Assembly: GCA_017656185.1 (NCBI GenBank)
Contig: JACDOK010000004.1
Coordinates: forward strand, 1-64,000
DNA from: Peptococcaceae bacterium
GTDB lineage: Bacteria > Bacillota > Desulfotomaculia > Desulfotomaculales > JACDOK01
Length of the DNA stretch: 64,000 bases
Reading direction: 5' to 3'
Both the position numbers and the translations under genes were made by a program. Position 1 is the first letter of the stretch, and every line of letters begins with the position of its first letter. Below the pieces are notes generated by a model. That model saw only the letters and a list, made by a program, of their open reading frames with translations, searched no databases and had not been told where the DNA came from. Of the stretch, positions 15,655 to 24,737 are shown in pieces.

Positions 15655-15762
15655 TCAATGATCCCGATTCCAGTTACGGATACCGTAGCCTACGCAAAGA
15701 AGACCGGACAGAATAGTCAGGATATAAGCCCACGACACCAGGGGATCGGGGATTCCCAGCAT
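15655..15762 (-). CDS. Symporter small accessory protein (35 aa)
   Basis: ATG 15762 behind GGGAGGTGATAGGAG. MLGIPDPLVSWAYILTILSG then a CVGYGIRNWN segment: one membrane helix preceded by the conserved GIPDP. Tiny proteins with this pattern are encoded directly upstream of SSS symporters in clostridia and are thought to assist them. Normally missed because of length. Confidence 0.8.
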   Translation of the reverse strand: MLGIPDPLVSWAYILTILSGLLCVGYGIRNWNRDH

Positions 15763-16065
15763 CTCCTATCACCTCCCTCCAGCAGAAACGAAAATCTCCC
15801 CCGGCACAGTGCGGGGGAGAAAACACAAATATTTCTATGAACTTTAATATCGGTCCGCAGATGAATGAGCGAAAGTTACCAGTCGATCGTTAGTCAACAG
15901 GGGTATTCCCTCCACCTGAAATGTCTCTAACTTAATTTTAGCCATTTTACCAGCCCCAAATAGTACTGTCAATAGTTAACCTTTCTTCTCATTTACCATT
16001 GTCAAGCACGAAAATAATTTGTAAAAATATTAAATAGGAATAATCTTATTTAAAGGGTAATATCT
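15763..16065. other. Divergent intergenic region with a stem-loop
   Basis: Holds the leader of the minus-strand symporter operon and the promoter of the plus-strand Fur-family gene. At 15809-15826 an inverted repeat CTCCCCCG / GCGGGGGAG could attenuate the symporter transcript (followed by ATTTT on the minus strand). A 17-codon minus-strand frame with a GGTGGAGGG site (about 15900-15850) precedes it, but leader function is speculative. Confidence 0.4.
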
Positions 16066-16497
16066 ATGAACTTACAAGTTATCAAAGAAAAGCTGAAAAA
16101 TAAGGGCTTTAAGCTTACACCCCAGAGAGAACTTATTATTCAAACGTTACTTCAAAAAGACAGGCCTTGTACGGCTCAAGAAGTTTTTAGTGCGGTCAGC
16201 GCCAAACATCCCAACATCAGTTTTGATACCGTCTACCGCAATCTAAATCTGCTGAATGAACTAGGTATTGTTAATCTAATTAACTTAAAGACCAGGTTCA
16301 GTGCCCGTTTCGAAATCACCGGTGATCACCACCACCACTTGGTCTGCTTAGGATGCGGCACGGCCTATCCACTACCCTTCTGCCCCTTTAAGAACATGGC
16401 AGACCACTTAGCCGAAGAGATGGATTTTTCCGTCATTGATCACGCCTTTGAAGTATACGGATATTGTAAGGAGTGCCAAAAAAACAACTCACGGTAA
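16066..16497 (+). CDS. Fur-family metalloregulator, Zur-like
   Basis: 143 residues. N-terminal winged helix (GFKLTPQRELIIQTLL, FDTVYRNLNLLNELGI), then GDHHHHLVCLGCGTAY and C-terminal YCKECQ: His cluster and two CxxC pairs that form the structural zinc site. Its position directly upstream of a zinc/manganese-type ABC ATPase and permease suggests a zinc-responsive repressor (Zur) of this operon; PerR or Fur roles are less likely by context. ATG 16066 follows AAAGGG. Confidence 0.85.
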   Translation: MNLQVIKEKLKNKGFKLTPQRELIIQTLLQKDRPCTAQEVFSAVSAKHPNISFDTVYRNLNLLNELGIVNLINLKTRFSARFEITGDHHHHLVCLGCGTAYPLPFCPFKNMADHLAEEMDFSVIDHAFEVYGYCKECQKNNSR

Positions 16498-16540
16498 AGG
16501 TCACAATAACTCTTTGCGAAATTACGCAGCGCTTGGGGAG

Positions 16541-17302
16541 ATGGTTGGGATTCATTCTTCAGCCAGGGTTTTGGAGTTACAAAATGTCTCGATTCAATTA
16601 GGCCGAAGAACCGTTATTAATAACCTTAACTTAGTAGTAAGACAAGGCGACTTTCTGGGTGTTATCGGACCCAACGGTGCCGGTAAAACCACTTTAATGC
16701 GCTTAATTCTAGGGTTAATTAAGCCTTCACAAGGCATGGTACGCCTTTTTGGTGCTTCTCCATCCGCACCCGGAGATCACCGCCATATGGTGGGTTATTT
16801 GCCGCAAAAACAGCGTTTTGACGATCGTTTTCCCGTATCAGCACTCGACGTGGTAATGATGGGCCGGATTGGCTGTATCGGATTACTGCGGTGGCCTTCG
16901 CGGGAGGATAGGAAAGCAGCCCTCTCCACTCTATGCCGCGTCGGGTTTAACAAGGAAGACGCTAACCGTCCTATCGGGGAATTATCCGGCGGCCAGCAGC
17001 AGCTTGTGTTCTTAGCCCGGGCGCTTTGCAGCCATACTCGTTTGCTGGTCCTTGACGAACCGACGGCGGCCCTTGACCTGACGGCACAAAATCGCTTTTA
17101 CCGCATTGTTAAGGAACTGCAAAATGATCTCGGACTTACAGTAATTATCGTATCACATGACCTGCCCGTGGTCGCCGGTTATGCCGATCGGCTATTATGC
17201 CTTGACGGTTACTCATATATTGTAGGCACACCGCGGGAAGTACTCGCCAGCCGACAGGTAGCGCGGGCCTACGGCCGCCAAATCGCCCAAATATTTAACT
17301 AA
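16541..17302 (+). CDS. znuC: Zinc/manganese-type ABC transporter ATP-binding protein
   Basis: About 253 residues from ATG 16541. Walker A GPNGAGKTT, Q-loop GYLPQKQRF, signature LSGGQQQLVFLARAL, Walker B LLVLDEPTAALD and switch His in VSHD. The GYLPQK pattern is typical of the TroB/ZnuC/MntB group. Start is not firmly set: the frame is open further upstream inside the regulator gene, and the GGGGAG abuts the ATG. It lies 43 bases after the regulator and 12 before the permease. No binding protein follows. Confidence 0.85.
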   Translation: MVGIHSSARVLELQNVSIQLGRRTVINNLNLVVRQGDFLGVIGPNGAGKTTLMRLILGLIKPSQGMVRLFGASPSAPGDHRHMVGYLPQKQRFDDRFPVSALDVVMMGRIGCIGLLRWPSREDRKAALSTLCRVGFNKEDANRPIGELSGGQQQLVFLARALCSHTRLLVLDEPTAALDLTAQNRFYRIVKELQNDLGLTVIIVSHDLPVVAGYADRLLCLDGYSYIVGTPREVLASRQVARAYGRQIAQIFN

Positions 17303-17314
17303 CGGGGGATCTTC

Positions 17315-18136
17315 ATGGACTTTCTGGTTTATGAGTTTATGCAGCGAGCCCTGGTAGCCGGCCTTCTTGCCGGTATTATTTGTGCTGTAGTCTCACTATT
17401 TGTGATCGTCCAACGCATGGCTTTTGCAACCGTAGGAATTTCCCACTCGGCCCTTGGTGGTATCGCTATCGGGGTATTAGGTGGGCTTAACCCGGTCTTG
17501 TGTGCTGCATTTTTCTGCACCCTGGTAGCATGGGGTATCGGTCTGGTCAGCAAAAAAGGAAACTTGCATGAAGATACCGTCATTGGCGTGTTTTTCAGCA
17601 CCACAATGGCATTGGGTGTTACCTTAATCAGCCTGGCAAAAGGTTATTACCCCGAGCTTTTCAGCTACCTTTTCGGTAATATCCTGGCCGTAACGTCACA
17701 AGATTTGTCGTTACTGGGTATTGGCGGCACCATAATTCTCCTTTTTTTGGGGTTATTCTTTAAAGAACTCCTCTTTCTCTGCTTCGACAGTGATGTAGCC
17801 CGGGTTTCAGGCATTCCCGTAACCCCGCTTTATTTTGCGCTTTTGACGGCCATCGCCCTCACCGTTGTGATATCGGTTAAAATCCTCGGCATTGTACTGG
17901 CCTCGGCACTCTTAACTATTCCGGCCATTACCGGGCTTGAACTGACACGCAACTTCCGCGGTGTACTGGCTGTCGCCATAGCAACCGGCGTTGTTTCATC
18001 CTTGGTAGGCCTATGGCTCTCCTACGCTCTAAACCTGCCTTCCGGAGCCACAATTGTGCTCTGTGCCGCCATGATCTTTTTTGCTTCCTTTGTCTTCTCC
18101 CCCCGCCGAAAATGGGTCGTAAGAAGTAAGAAATAG
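17315..18136 (+). CDS. znuB: Zinc/manganese-type ABC transporter permease
   Basis: 273 residues, about eight membrane helices, ABC-3 family. FMQRALVAGLLAGIICAVVSLFVIVQRMAFATVGISHSALGGIA at the start and ILGIVLASALLTIPAITG near the end are diagnostic. ATG 17315 follows GGGGGA. Together with the ATPase it would import zinc or manganese through the membrane. The usual ZnuA/TroA lipoprotein is absent from the operon and from the window, so it must be encoded elsewhere. Confidence 0.88.
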   Translation: MDFLVYEFMQRALVAGLLAGIICAVVSLFVIVQRMAFATVGISHSALGGIAIGVLGGLNPVLCAAFFCTLVAWGIGLVSKKGNLHEDTVIGVFFSTTMALGVTLISLAKGYYPELFSYLFGNILAVTSQDLSLLGIGGTIILLFLGLFFKELLFLCFDSDVARVSGIPVTPLYFALLTAIALTVVISVKILGIVLASALLTIPAITGLELTRNFRGVLAVAIATGVVSSLVGLWLSYALNLPSGATIVLCAAMIFFASFVFSPRRKWVVRSKK

Positions 18137-18280
18137 TTTTACGACGTCTTATAGGTTCATATTTTGTCATTAAGTCCGTTTACGCGCCCTCTAAGCGGCT
18201 TTAGGATATATATCGGTAATAAGGAAATTGGACAGAGGATACCCAAAACTGATAAAATTAAGGTATTCATATATTGTTTA

Positions 18281-18400
18281 ATCGCGCTTAATTCTCTATG
18301 AGAAGCGGGGGACCCAGTATTTGGGGTGAGTCCGCCGGTGGCGGTAGGGTTACCTTACAACCCGAACCCGACAGCTAACCCCGTAAGCGTGGTAAGGGAA
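18281..18400 (+). ncRNA. c-di-AMP riboswitch (ydaO/yuaA type)
   Basis: Recognisable conserved pieces in order: CGCTTAATTCTC, GCGGGGGACCCA, TTGGGGTGAGTCC, AGGGTTACC, then CCGAACCCGACAGCTAACC and CCGTAAGCGTGG. The first and last pieces pair as P1. This is the ydaO element. In this class c-di-AMP binding turns expression off, and known targets include potassium and osmolyte uptake genes, matching the OpuC operon 226 bases downstream. Confidence 0.9.
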
Positions 18401-18625
18401 ATAATATTAAACATAAAATTAGCCAATAGTCGATACGTGGCCGGTGGGCCATGCTTTTATATGTACCCGCTTTTATACTTCGACCTTTTCCCAGCCTCGC
18501 TGCTCATCGGCTTACCCCTCTTTTGACAGCCCTGCTTCTCCGACAAAAACCAAACATCCCTGCGGAAACCAACAGGATGAGGATTCAAGCGTTATTTTTG
18601 AAGACGTGCAGAAAGGTGGTGTAAC
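18401..18625 (+). other. Leader between riboswitch and osmolyte operon
   Basis: No gene seen. Contains GTGGCCGGTGGGCCAT and other weak dyads that may take part in the riboswitch expression platform; no clear terminator with a T tract was found. Confidence 0.35.
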
Positions 18626-19258
18626 GTGGACTTTCAGGGGTTTTGGACATTCGCCGTCAATCGCTCCGAAAAGGCCTGGGCCCTTTTGGGAGAACACGCC
18701 GTCCTCGTATTTATTGCCATCGCCATTGCCATTATTTTGGGTATTATCATCGGTATCCTTATTACTTATTCCAAACCTGCTTCACACGCTGCATTATGGA
18801 TATGCCAAATTCTTATGACCATCCCCAGTTTGGCAATGTTCGGTTTACTGCTCCCCTTTTTCGGTATCGGTTTCAAAACCGGTGTTACAACTCTGATCTT
18901 ATATTCCTTACTACCGATTGTGCGCAACACCTATACCGGTATCAAGGAAATCGATCCTTCCATCCTTGAAGCGGCCCAGGGCATGGGAATGAAAGAATCG
19001 TCCATTTTGTTCCGTATAAAGCTGCCCCTGGCCGCACCGGTAATCATGGCCGGAGTACGTACAGCCACCGTAATGATTATTGGTATCGCCGCTATTGCCT
19101 CTTATATCGGTGCAGGCGGACTGGGACACTTTATATTCCAAGGTATAAACCGTTGGAATATGAATATGGTACTTCTGGGCGCCATAGCGGTGTCGATACT
19201 GGCCATTATAGTCGACTTTCTGATGAAAAAGGTCGAACACCGTATGGTAACCAAATAG
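18626..19258 (+). CDS. opuCB: OpuC-type osmoprotectant ABC permease
   Basis: 210 residues, five to six membrane helices with the BPD_transp_1 loop EAAQGMGMKESSILFRIKLPLAAP. GTG 18626 follows AAAGGTGG. Imports glycine betaine, choline or related osmolytes with the ATPase, second permease and binding protein downstream. First gene after the c-di-AMP riboswitch, so all four genes are probably silenced when c-di-AMP is high. Confidence 0.9.
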   Translation: MDFQGFWTFAVNRSEKAWALLGEHAVLVFIAIAIAIILGIIIGILITYSKPASHAALWICQILMTIPSLAMFGLLLPFFGIGFKTGVTTLILYSLLPIVRNTYTGIKEIDPSILEAAQGMGMKESSILFRIKLPLAAPVIMAGVRTATVMIIGIAAIASYIGAGGLGHFIFQGINRWNMNMVLLGAIAVSILAIIVDFLMKKVEHRMVTK

Positions 19259-19295
19259 TACCACCGTAAGAGAAGGAGGTACATAAAAATAAAGT

Positions 19296-20408
19296 ATGAT
19301 TAAGCTCGAAAACGTGACTAAAATTTTTCCCGGTAGTAAGCAACCAGCCGTCGACCGGCTCAATTTAGAGGTTCCGGAAGGTGAAGTATGCGTGCTGGTC
19401 GGTCCTTCCGGGTGTGGCAAAACAACAACTATGAAAATGATCAACCGCCTTATTGAGCCCAGCGAAGGCAAGATCTATATTAACGGTACTGATACCGCCA
19501 CCGTTAATCCCATTAAGTTACGGTTGGATATCGGCTATGTCATTCAGGAAATCGGTCTCTTCCCTCATCTTACCATTGCGGAAAACATAGCTACTGTACC
19601 CAGGGAAAAAAGATGGCCGGCCGACCGCATACGGGCGCGGGTCGATGAACTGCTCGATCTGGTAGGCCTCGATCCGGAAATCTACCGTAACCGTAAGCCA
19701 TCCGATTTAAGCGGCGGCCAACGCCAGCGCGTCGGAGTGGCACGTGCCATGGCCGCCGACCCACCGATCCTTTTGATGGACGAACCGTTCGGTGCCGTTG
19801 ATCCTATTACCAGAGCCCACCTGCAGAACGAATTTATTCGCATCCAGGAACAAATGAAGAAAACCATCATCTTTGTTACCCACGATATTGATGAGGCCAT
19901 CAAGATGGGTGACAAAATCGCCGTTATGCGTGACGGCAAGCTTATACAATACGATACACCGGACAACCTGCTCAGCCAGCCGGCAGACGATTTTGTAGCC
20001 GCGCTGGTGGGACGTAACCGCTCTATTAAACGACTTCACCTGATTAAAGTACGTGACGTGGTGTTAAATGAAATCCCGACCGTAAAACCTCTTGACCCTG
20101 TTGATACCGTAAAACAGGTCTTCGAAGGCAGCAAATACCGGGTGGTAATGGTAGTAAACGATGCCCACCGCCTAATGGGCGTCATCGGACCAGAAAAGCT
20201 TAAGCGGTACGGTGATGGAGTAACAGCCGGCGATATAATGGAGGAATGCCAAAGCACTATTGAGTTAGGAGCCACCTTAAACGATGCCCTGTCGGTTATG
20301 CTGAACTATGGCGAGCGTTACGTCGCCGTGCTGGGTAGAAAAAAAGAATTACAAGGCATTATTACCCTCGGATACTTACTGGAGCTGGTGAAAGACGATG
20401 CCGCGTGA
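19296..20408 (+). CDS. opuCA: OpuC-type osmoprotectant ABC ATPase with CBS domains
   Basis: 370 residues. Walker A GPSGCGKTT, Q-loop GYVIQEIGLFPH, signature LSGGQRQRVGVARAM, Walker B PILLMDEPFGAVDP, then a C-terminal tandem CBS pair from about residue 255 (DVVLNEIPTVK ... DIMEECQSTIEL). OpuCA CBS domains are known c-di-AMP sensors in several Bacillota, giving a possible second control layer besides the riboswitch. Overlaps the second permease by 11 bases. Confidence 0.92.
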   Translation: MIKLENVTKIFPGSKQPAVDRLNLEVPEGEVCVLVGPSGCGKTTTMKMINRLIEPSEGKIYINGTDTATVNPIKLRLDIGYVIQEIGLFPHLTIAENIATVPREKRWPADRIRARVDELLDLVGLDPEIYRNRKPSDLSGGQRQRVGVARAMAADPPILLMDEPFGAVDPITRAHLQNEFIRIQEQMKKTIIFVTHDIDEAIKMGDKIAVMRDGKLIQYDTPDNLLSQPADDFVAALVGRNRSIKRLHLIKVRDVVLNEIPTVKPLDPVDTVKQVFEGSKYRVVMVVNDAHRLMGVIGPEKLKRYGDGVTAGDIMEECQSTIELGATLNDALSVMLNYGERYVAVLGRKKELQGIITLGYLLELVKDDAA

Positions 20409-21120
20409 TAGGTTGGTTGGTTGGATCATAATGCCGGCTATCTTGGTGGCCCTGTTTGTCCTGGCAACGGTTTATTTCATCAAAAACCCAGGGGGGGCTA
20501 TGGCTGCCCGCCTTTTGAACTGGGAGAAATTAAGTACTTTTATTACACAACACTTGATGCTGGTATTCGTATCTTCCGCACTGGCCATTGCAGCAGCCGT
20601 ACCTTTCGGTATTATTGTCAGCCGCCCTTATTTGCGCGTCATAGGGGTCATCGTTGAAAACGCTGTCAATATTGGGCAGACAGTACCCAGTATCGCCGTA
20701 TTGGCTTTATTCTTTACCGTTTTGGGTTTGGGGTTTAAACCAGCGGTGTTTGCTTTGTGGTTATATTCCTTATTACCTATCTTACGTAATACTTATGCCG
20801 GTATTAAAAGTGTATCTCCCGACATTATTGAAGCAGCAAGGGGTATGGGTATGACCCCCTGGCGTATCTTAACCCACATCGAGCTTCCCCTGGCCTACCC
20901 CATCATTATGGCCGGCATACGCACTGCCGTGGTTATTAACGTAGGAACGGCCACCCTGGCAACCTTTATCAATGGCGGTGGGTTGGGAAGCCTGATTGTT
21001 ACGGGCATAAACGTACAAAGAATTGAATTAGTGCTGGCTGGCAGTATCCTGAGCGCCATTATGGCTGTCTTCTTCGATCACGTTTTAGGACAAGTGGAAA
21101 GTCATTTGGTAAACTCTTAG
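20398..21120 (+). CDS. opuCD: OpuC-type osmoprotectant ABC permease, second subunit
   Basis: 240 residues, six membrane helices, EAARGMGMTPWRILTHIELPLAYP loop. Paralogue of the permease at 18626, forming the usual heterodimeric OpuCB/OpuCD channel. ATG 20398 lies inside the end of opuCA, so translation is coupled. Confidence 0.9.
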   Translation: MPRDRLVGWIIMPAILVALFVLATVYFIKNPGGAMAARLLNWEKLSTFITQHLMLVFVSSALAIAAAVPFGIIVSRPYLRVIGVIVENAVNIGQTVPSIAVLALFFTVLGLGFKPAVFALWLYSLLPILRNTYAGIKSVSPDIIEAARGMGMTPWRILTHIELPLAYPIIMAGIRTAVVINVGTATLATFINGGGLGSLIVTGINVQRIELVLAGSILSAIMAVFFDHVLGQVESHLVNS

Positions 21121-21170
21121 TTTTCTAGTGATTATCCTTCCCGAAAAATCATAAAGGAGGGAGATTTATA

Positions 21171-22160
21171 TTGAGACTGCGCAATTTTCGCTGGTTAGCC
21201 GTCGCCCTTATTTTGGCCCTTGCATTAGGTCTGATTACGGGATGCGGTGGCAGTGGTAGTTCCAGTGAAGAAACGCAAAACAGCAGCGAAAGAAAAGAAG
21301 CGGTTATTGACAAATGGATCTTTGCTACCGATCACGAATTTTCGGTTAGGCCGGACGGCTTACCCGAGTTGGAGGAAACTTACGGTTTTCAATTTGACGA
21401 AATCGCCGTCATGGATTACGGTGTAACTTACGGAGCCCTAAAAGACGGCAAGGTTGCCGCCGCTATGGGTTTCGCCACTGACGGGCGCATCGGAGCCTTT
21501 AATTTGGTCAATCTGGTTGACGATAAGAAATTCTTCCCGGTATACAATCCGGCACCGGTCGTTCGTAAAGAAGTCCTGGACAAGTACCCGGAAATTGCCG
21601 ATGTTCTGAATCCGATCGGTCCCAAACTGGATACCAAAACTATGATCGAACTTAACGGCAAAGTAGATATTGAGGGTATGGAACCGAAAGAAGTCGCCAA
21701 GGAATGGCTGCTAGAACAGGGCTTAATTGAAGATAAGGAAGTTGAAGCGACCAAGGGTCCCATAACCGTTGGTTCCAAACAGTTCACCGAGCAGTTAATC
21801 CTCGGGCAGATGACCATTTTAGCCCTGGAAAACGCCGGCTTTAAAGTCATTGATAAAACCGAGCTGGGTGGAACCCAAGTAGCCCGCCAGGCTCTGGAAG
21901 AAGGAGAAATCGATCTTTACTGGGAATACACCGGTACTGCCTGGCTCGGGCCCCTCGGACACGAAAAAGCTATTACTGACACTCAGGAATGTTATGAAAA
22001 AGTCAAAAAGGAAGATCTGGCCAAGAACAACCTGGTGTGGTTAGATTACGCCCGCTTTAACAATACTTACACCATTATGATGCGGGCGGAAGATGCCAAA
22101 GCTCTGGGCATTAAAAGTATCAGTGACCTCGCCGATGTCATTAACAGCCAGAAGAGTTAA
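21171..22160 (+). CDS. opuCC: OpuCC/OsmF-type binding lipoprotein with swapped lobe order
   Basis: 329 residues, TTG 21171 behind AAAGGAGGG. Signal peptide with lipobox LITGCGG. Family motifs are all present but out of order. The segment that normally ends these proteins (TDHEFSVRPDGLPELEETYG, MDYGVTYGALKDG, FATDGRIG, DDKKFFPVYNPAPVVRKE) comes first, residues ~45-190. The segment that normally starts them (ITVGSKQFTEQLILGQ, LGGTQVARQALEEGEIDLYWEYTGT, FNNTYTIMMR, ISDLADVIN) comes last, residues ~195-329. It captures osmolyte outside the membrane for the OpuC permeases. A circular permutation of the family fold is the simplest reading. Confidence 0.88.
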   Translation: MRLRNFRWLAVALILALALGLITGCGGSGSSSEETQNSSERKEAVIDKWIFATDHEFSVRPDGLPELEETYGFQFDEIAVMDYGVTYGALKDGKVAAAMGFATDGRIGAFNLVNLVDDKKFFPVYNPAPVVRKEVLDKYPEIADVLNPIGPKLDTKTMIELNGKVDIEGMEPKEVAKEWLLEQGLIEDKEVEATKGPITVGSKQFTEQLILGQMTILALENAGFKVIDKTELGGTQVARQALEEGEIDLYWEYTGTAWLGPLGHEKAITDTQECYEKVKKEDLAKNNLVWLDYARFNNTYTIMMRAEDAKALGIKSISDLADVINSQKS

Positions 22161-22221
22161 TTGCCTTTGATTAAGAAAATGAGTGGCAATAAGCCGGGAA
22201 GGATAATCGTATTGCATATCA

Positions 22222-22252
22222 ACAAGCGCCCCGCCTGCAGCGGGGCGCTTGT
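22222..22252. terminator. Strong hairpin after OpuC operon
   Basis: ACAAGCGCCCCG / CGGGGCGCTTGT, perfect 12-bp stem, 7-nt loop, between convergent opuCC and the TetR gene; the trailing T tract is short. Confidence 0.75.
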
Positions 22253-22288
22253 ATTTATCCAACCTTCTCCTACTATTTCTTCTTGCTT

Positions 22289-22855
22289 CTATTTTCTGCT
22301 GATTCCATTGAAAAAAAGGTTAAAAAGTTCTTTAAAGGCATCATCGAGGGAAAGCGCATGCCTCGTTATAAAATCGGGATTGATAATGGCACGTACCGCA
22401 GCCAGCAGCGCCGTTATCGTCAGCTGAGGGTTAACCGCTTTAAAGTAGCCCGACTGGATGCCCTCTTCAAGTATTTTTTTAAAACGCCCGATCCGGGCGG
22501 CCCGAAATTTATCAATGTAAGCCCAGATATGAGGATAATGTTTCTGCAACTCCTGAAAAGCTATCGCATCTATAAACCTAATATTTTCATAAATCAGGGC
22601 TACGATGCGCCGCAACTTCTCGGGCGGCGGAAGGTCACTGTCCACCACCGCATCGACATCTCTTTCAATTCGCCCCGTCAAACGGTGCACCACTCCTTCG
22701 ATGACCTTTTCCTTGCTGTCGAAATAGCGATAAAGAGTACGTTTACTGATCCCGGCCGCCGCCGCCAGTTCATCCATGGTCGCTGCTATAAGTCCCTTAC
22801 GGTAGGCTAGTTCTTCCATGCTGTTTAAAACCCGTTCCCGAATATCAATAGTCAT
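22289..22855 (-). CDS. TetR-family transcriptional regulator
   Basis: 188 residues. N-terminal HTH MDELAAAAGISKRTLYRYFDSKEKV is typical. Its ATG overlaps the stop of the ABC-2 permease (TAATG), so it is the last gene of the efflux operon and probably represses it in response to a drug or metabolite bound by the variable C-terminal domain. Confidence 0.9.
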   Translation of the reverse strand: MTIDIRERVLNSMEELAYRKGLIAATMDELAAAAGISKRTLYRYFDSKEKVIEGVVHRLTGRIERDVDAVVDSDLPPPEKLRRIVALIYENIRFIDAIAFQELQKHYPHIWAYIDKFRAARIGRFKKILEEGIQSGYFKAVNPQLTITALLAAVRAIINPDFITRHALSLDDAFKELFNLFFNGISRK

Positions 22856-23988
22856 TATTCCACCCTCTTACGGAAGCGCAGGGATGCCAGGGTAACCACG
22901 GTGATACCAAAAACGGTCAACGGTATAACATCCCGCCATAACTGTACCAGGCCGACGCCTTTGAGCATAATGCCCCGTAAAATTTCCAGAAAATAAGTCA
23001 ACGGAATGATATAGCCCAGATAGCGGACCACATCGGGCATCGATTCCCGGGGGAAAATAAAGCCCGACAGCAGCACACTGGGGAGAATAAAGAGCATCGC
23101 CATCTGCATAGCCTGAAGCTGTGTTTTGGCCACAGTAGAGAATAAAATACCCAAACCCAGGGCAAAGAACAAAAACAGAAACGACAGCGTCAACAACAGG
23201 ATCAGGCTGCCGCGAACCGGCACGCCAAACCACCATACCCCGACACCGAGCACAAAAGCAACATCTACGAAGGCAATCAGTATGTACGGGATCAATTTTC
23301 CAATCATCAACTCGAAGCCCTGCACGGGAGTAACCATCAATTGTTCGAGGGTCCCTCTTTCTCTTTCCCGTACCAGGGCAAAAGCCGTAAGCATAATGGT
23401 AATGTTCTGCAGAACCAAGCCAATCAACCCGGGAACATTAAACTTCAAACTTTCCAGGCCCGGGTTATAATAAGCCCTGGTACGCATGTCAATAGCCGGG
23501 CCTTCCGGCAGCATAACACCTTGGGCGGTCAACCTTTCTTCCTGTAATTGCCTGCTGAGATTTTGAGCCGTAATCTGAGCCGTGCTGAGTGCCGTCCGTG
23601 CAATCAGCGGGTCCGACCCGTCCACGAGGAACTGCACCTGAGCAGGCTCTCCCCTCCTAATGTGCTTAGCATATCCGGAGGGGATGACCAATCCGGCTTT
23701 GGCCCGACCTTCATCAAGGGCGTCTTCTAATTCGTCGATGCCGGTCACGTAATCAATAGGGTGATAGTAACCCGTATTTTTAAGGGCAGCCACCAGTTCC
23801 CGCCCCGGCTTGTGCCCGTCATAATCAACTACAGCCAGAGATATATTATCTACGTCCGTAGTTACAGCGTAACCAAACAACAACAGCATCATTACCGGGA
23901 AAACCAAAGATATCACCAGGCTGGGAGGATCACGCTTGATCTGCAAAAACTCTTTGCGGATGATCGCTAATAACCTATGAAGGCGCAT
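22855..23988 (-). CDS. ABC-2 type efflux permease
   Basis: 377 residues, YbhS/YbhR-like. One N-terminal helix (RDPPSLVISLVFPVMMLLLFGYAV), a large external domain, then five helices at the C-terminus (MLTAFALVRERERGTLEQLMVTP loop). Start ATG 23988, overlapping the ATPase gene by 14 bases. Only one permease gene is present, so a homodimer is expected rather than the YbhS-YbhR pair. Confidence 0.88.
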   Translation of the reverse strand: MRLHRLLAIIRKEFLQIKRDPPSLVISLVFPVMMLLLFGYAVTTDVDNISLAVVDYDGHKPGRELVAALKNTGYYHPIDYVTGIDELEDALDEGRAKAGLVIPSGYAKHIRRGEPAQVQFLVDGSDPLIARTALSTAQITAQNLSRQLQEERLTAQGVMLPEGPAIDMRTRAYYNPGLESLKFNVPGLIGLVLQNITIMLTAFALVRERERGTLEQLMVTPVQGFELMIGKLIPYILIAFVDVAFVLGVGVWWFGVPVRGSLILLLTLSFLFLFFALGLGILFSTVAKTQLQAMQMAMLFILPSVLLSGFIFPRESMPDVVRYLGYIIPLTYFLEILRGIMLKGVGLVQLWRDVIPLTVFGITVVTLASLRFRKRVE

Positions 23989-24721
23989 TTTCCTCAGCCC
24001 CTTCCTGCGCCAGGTCGATAAACACGTCTTCCAGGCTGGCGGCACCCGCCCGGGTTATCAATTCAGCAGGGCTTCCGAAGGCACCAAGCTTGCCGCGAAA
24101 CATCAGGGCGGTAATATCACAGCGCTCGGCCTCATCCATGTAATGAGTCGTAACCAGTATGGTAATACCTTGATCGCTTAAACGGGCCAGAATGTCCCAA
24201 AAAAGACGTCGTGATACCGGGTCTACCCCTGCCGTCGGCTCGTCCAGAATAAGCAGGCGGGGTCGATGCAGAAAGGCACAAGCTAACGCCACGCGCTGTT
24301 TCCATCCCCCGGACAAAGTACCGACCAGCTGGTTCTCCCGCACATCCAGCTGCATTTCCCCTTTTAGCTCCGCCACGCGCTGGCGGATGTCACGGGATGA
24401 TAAGCCATATATTTGGCCGAAAAACCGCATATTCTCCACAACGGTCAGATCTTCGTAGAGGCTGAACTTCTGGCTCATGTAACCGATATTTTGTTTAACG
24501 TTCTCGGCCTCGGTCACAATGTCATAACCCAGTACCGTACCGCTGCCCGCCGTCGGGCGCATCAAACCGCAAAGCATGCGAATGGTAGTTGATTTGCCCG
24601 AACCATTGGGGCCCAGTAAACCGAATATTTTTCCACTGGGTACCCTGAAGGAAAGGCTATCCACGGCCTTAATAGGGCCAAAGTTTTTACTTAACTGATT
24701 AACCTCTATCGCATATGACAT
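23975..24721 (-). CDS. ABC efflux ATP-binding protein
   Basis: 248 residues. Walker A GPNGSGKST, Q-loop YMSQKFSLYEDL, signature LSGGWKQRVALACAF (GGW variant common in YbhF/CcmA-like proteins), Walker B LLILDEPTAGVDP, switch THYMDEAERC. Energises the adjoining ABC-2 permease. Seventeen bases after the HlyD-like gene. Confidence 0.9.
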   Translation of the reverse strand: MSYAIEVNQLSKNFGPIKAVDSLSFRVPSGKIFGLLGPNGSGKSTTIRMLCGLMRPTAGSGTVLGYDIVTEAENVKQNIGYMSQKFSLYEDLTVVENMRFFGQIYGLSSRDIRQRVAELKGEMQLDVRENQLVGTLSGGWKQRVALACAFLHRPRLLILDEPTAGVDPVSRRLFWDILARLSDQGITILVTTHYMDEAERCDITALMFRGKLGAFGSPAELITRAGAASLEDVFIDLAQEGAEENAPS

Positions 24722-24737
24722 CTTATCACCTTAGGTA

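Noticed and set aside
15850-15900. 17-codon minus-strand leader frame ahead of the SSS genes
   Set aside because: Has a ribosome-like site but no codon bias or clear attenuator pairing with the later hairpin.
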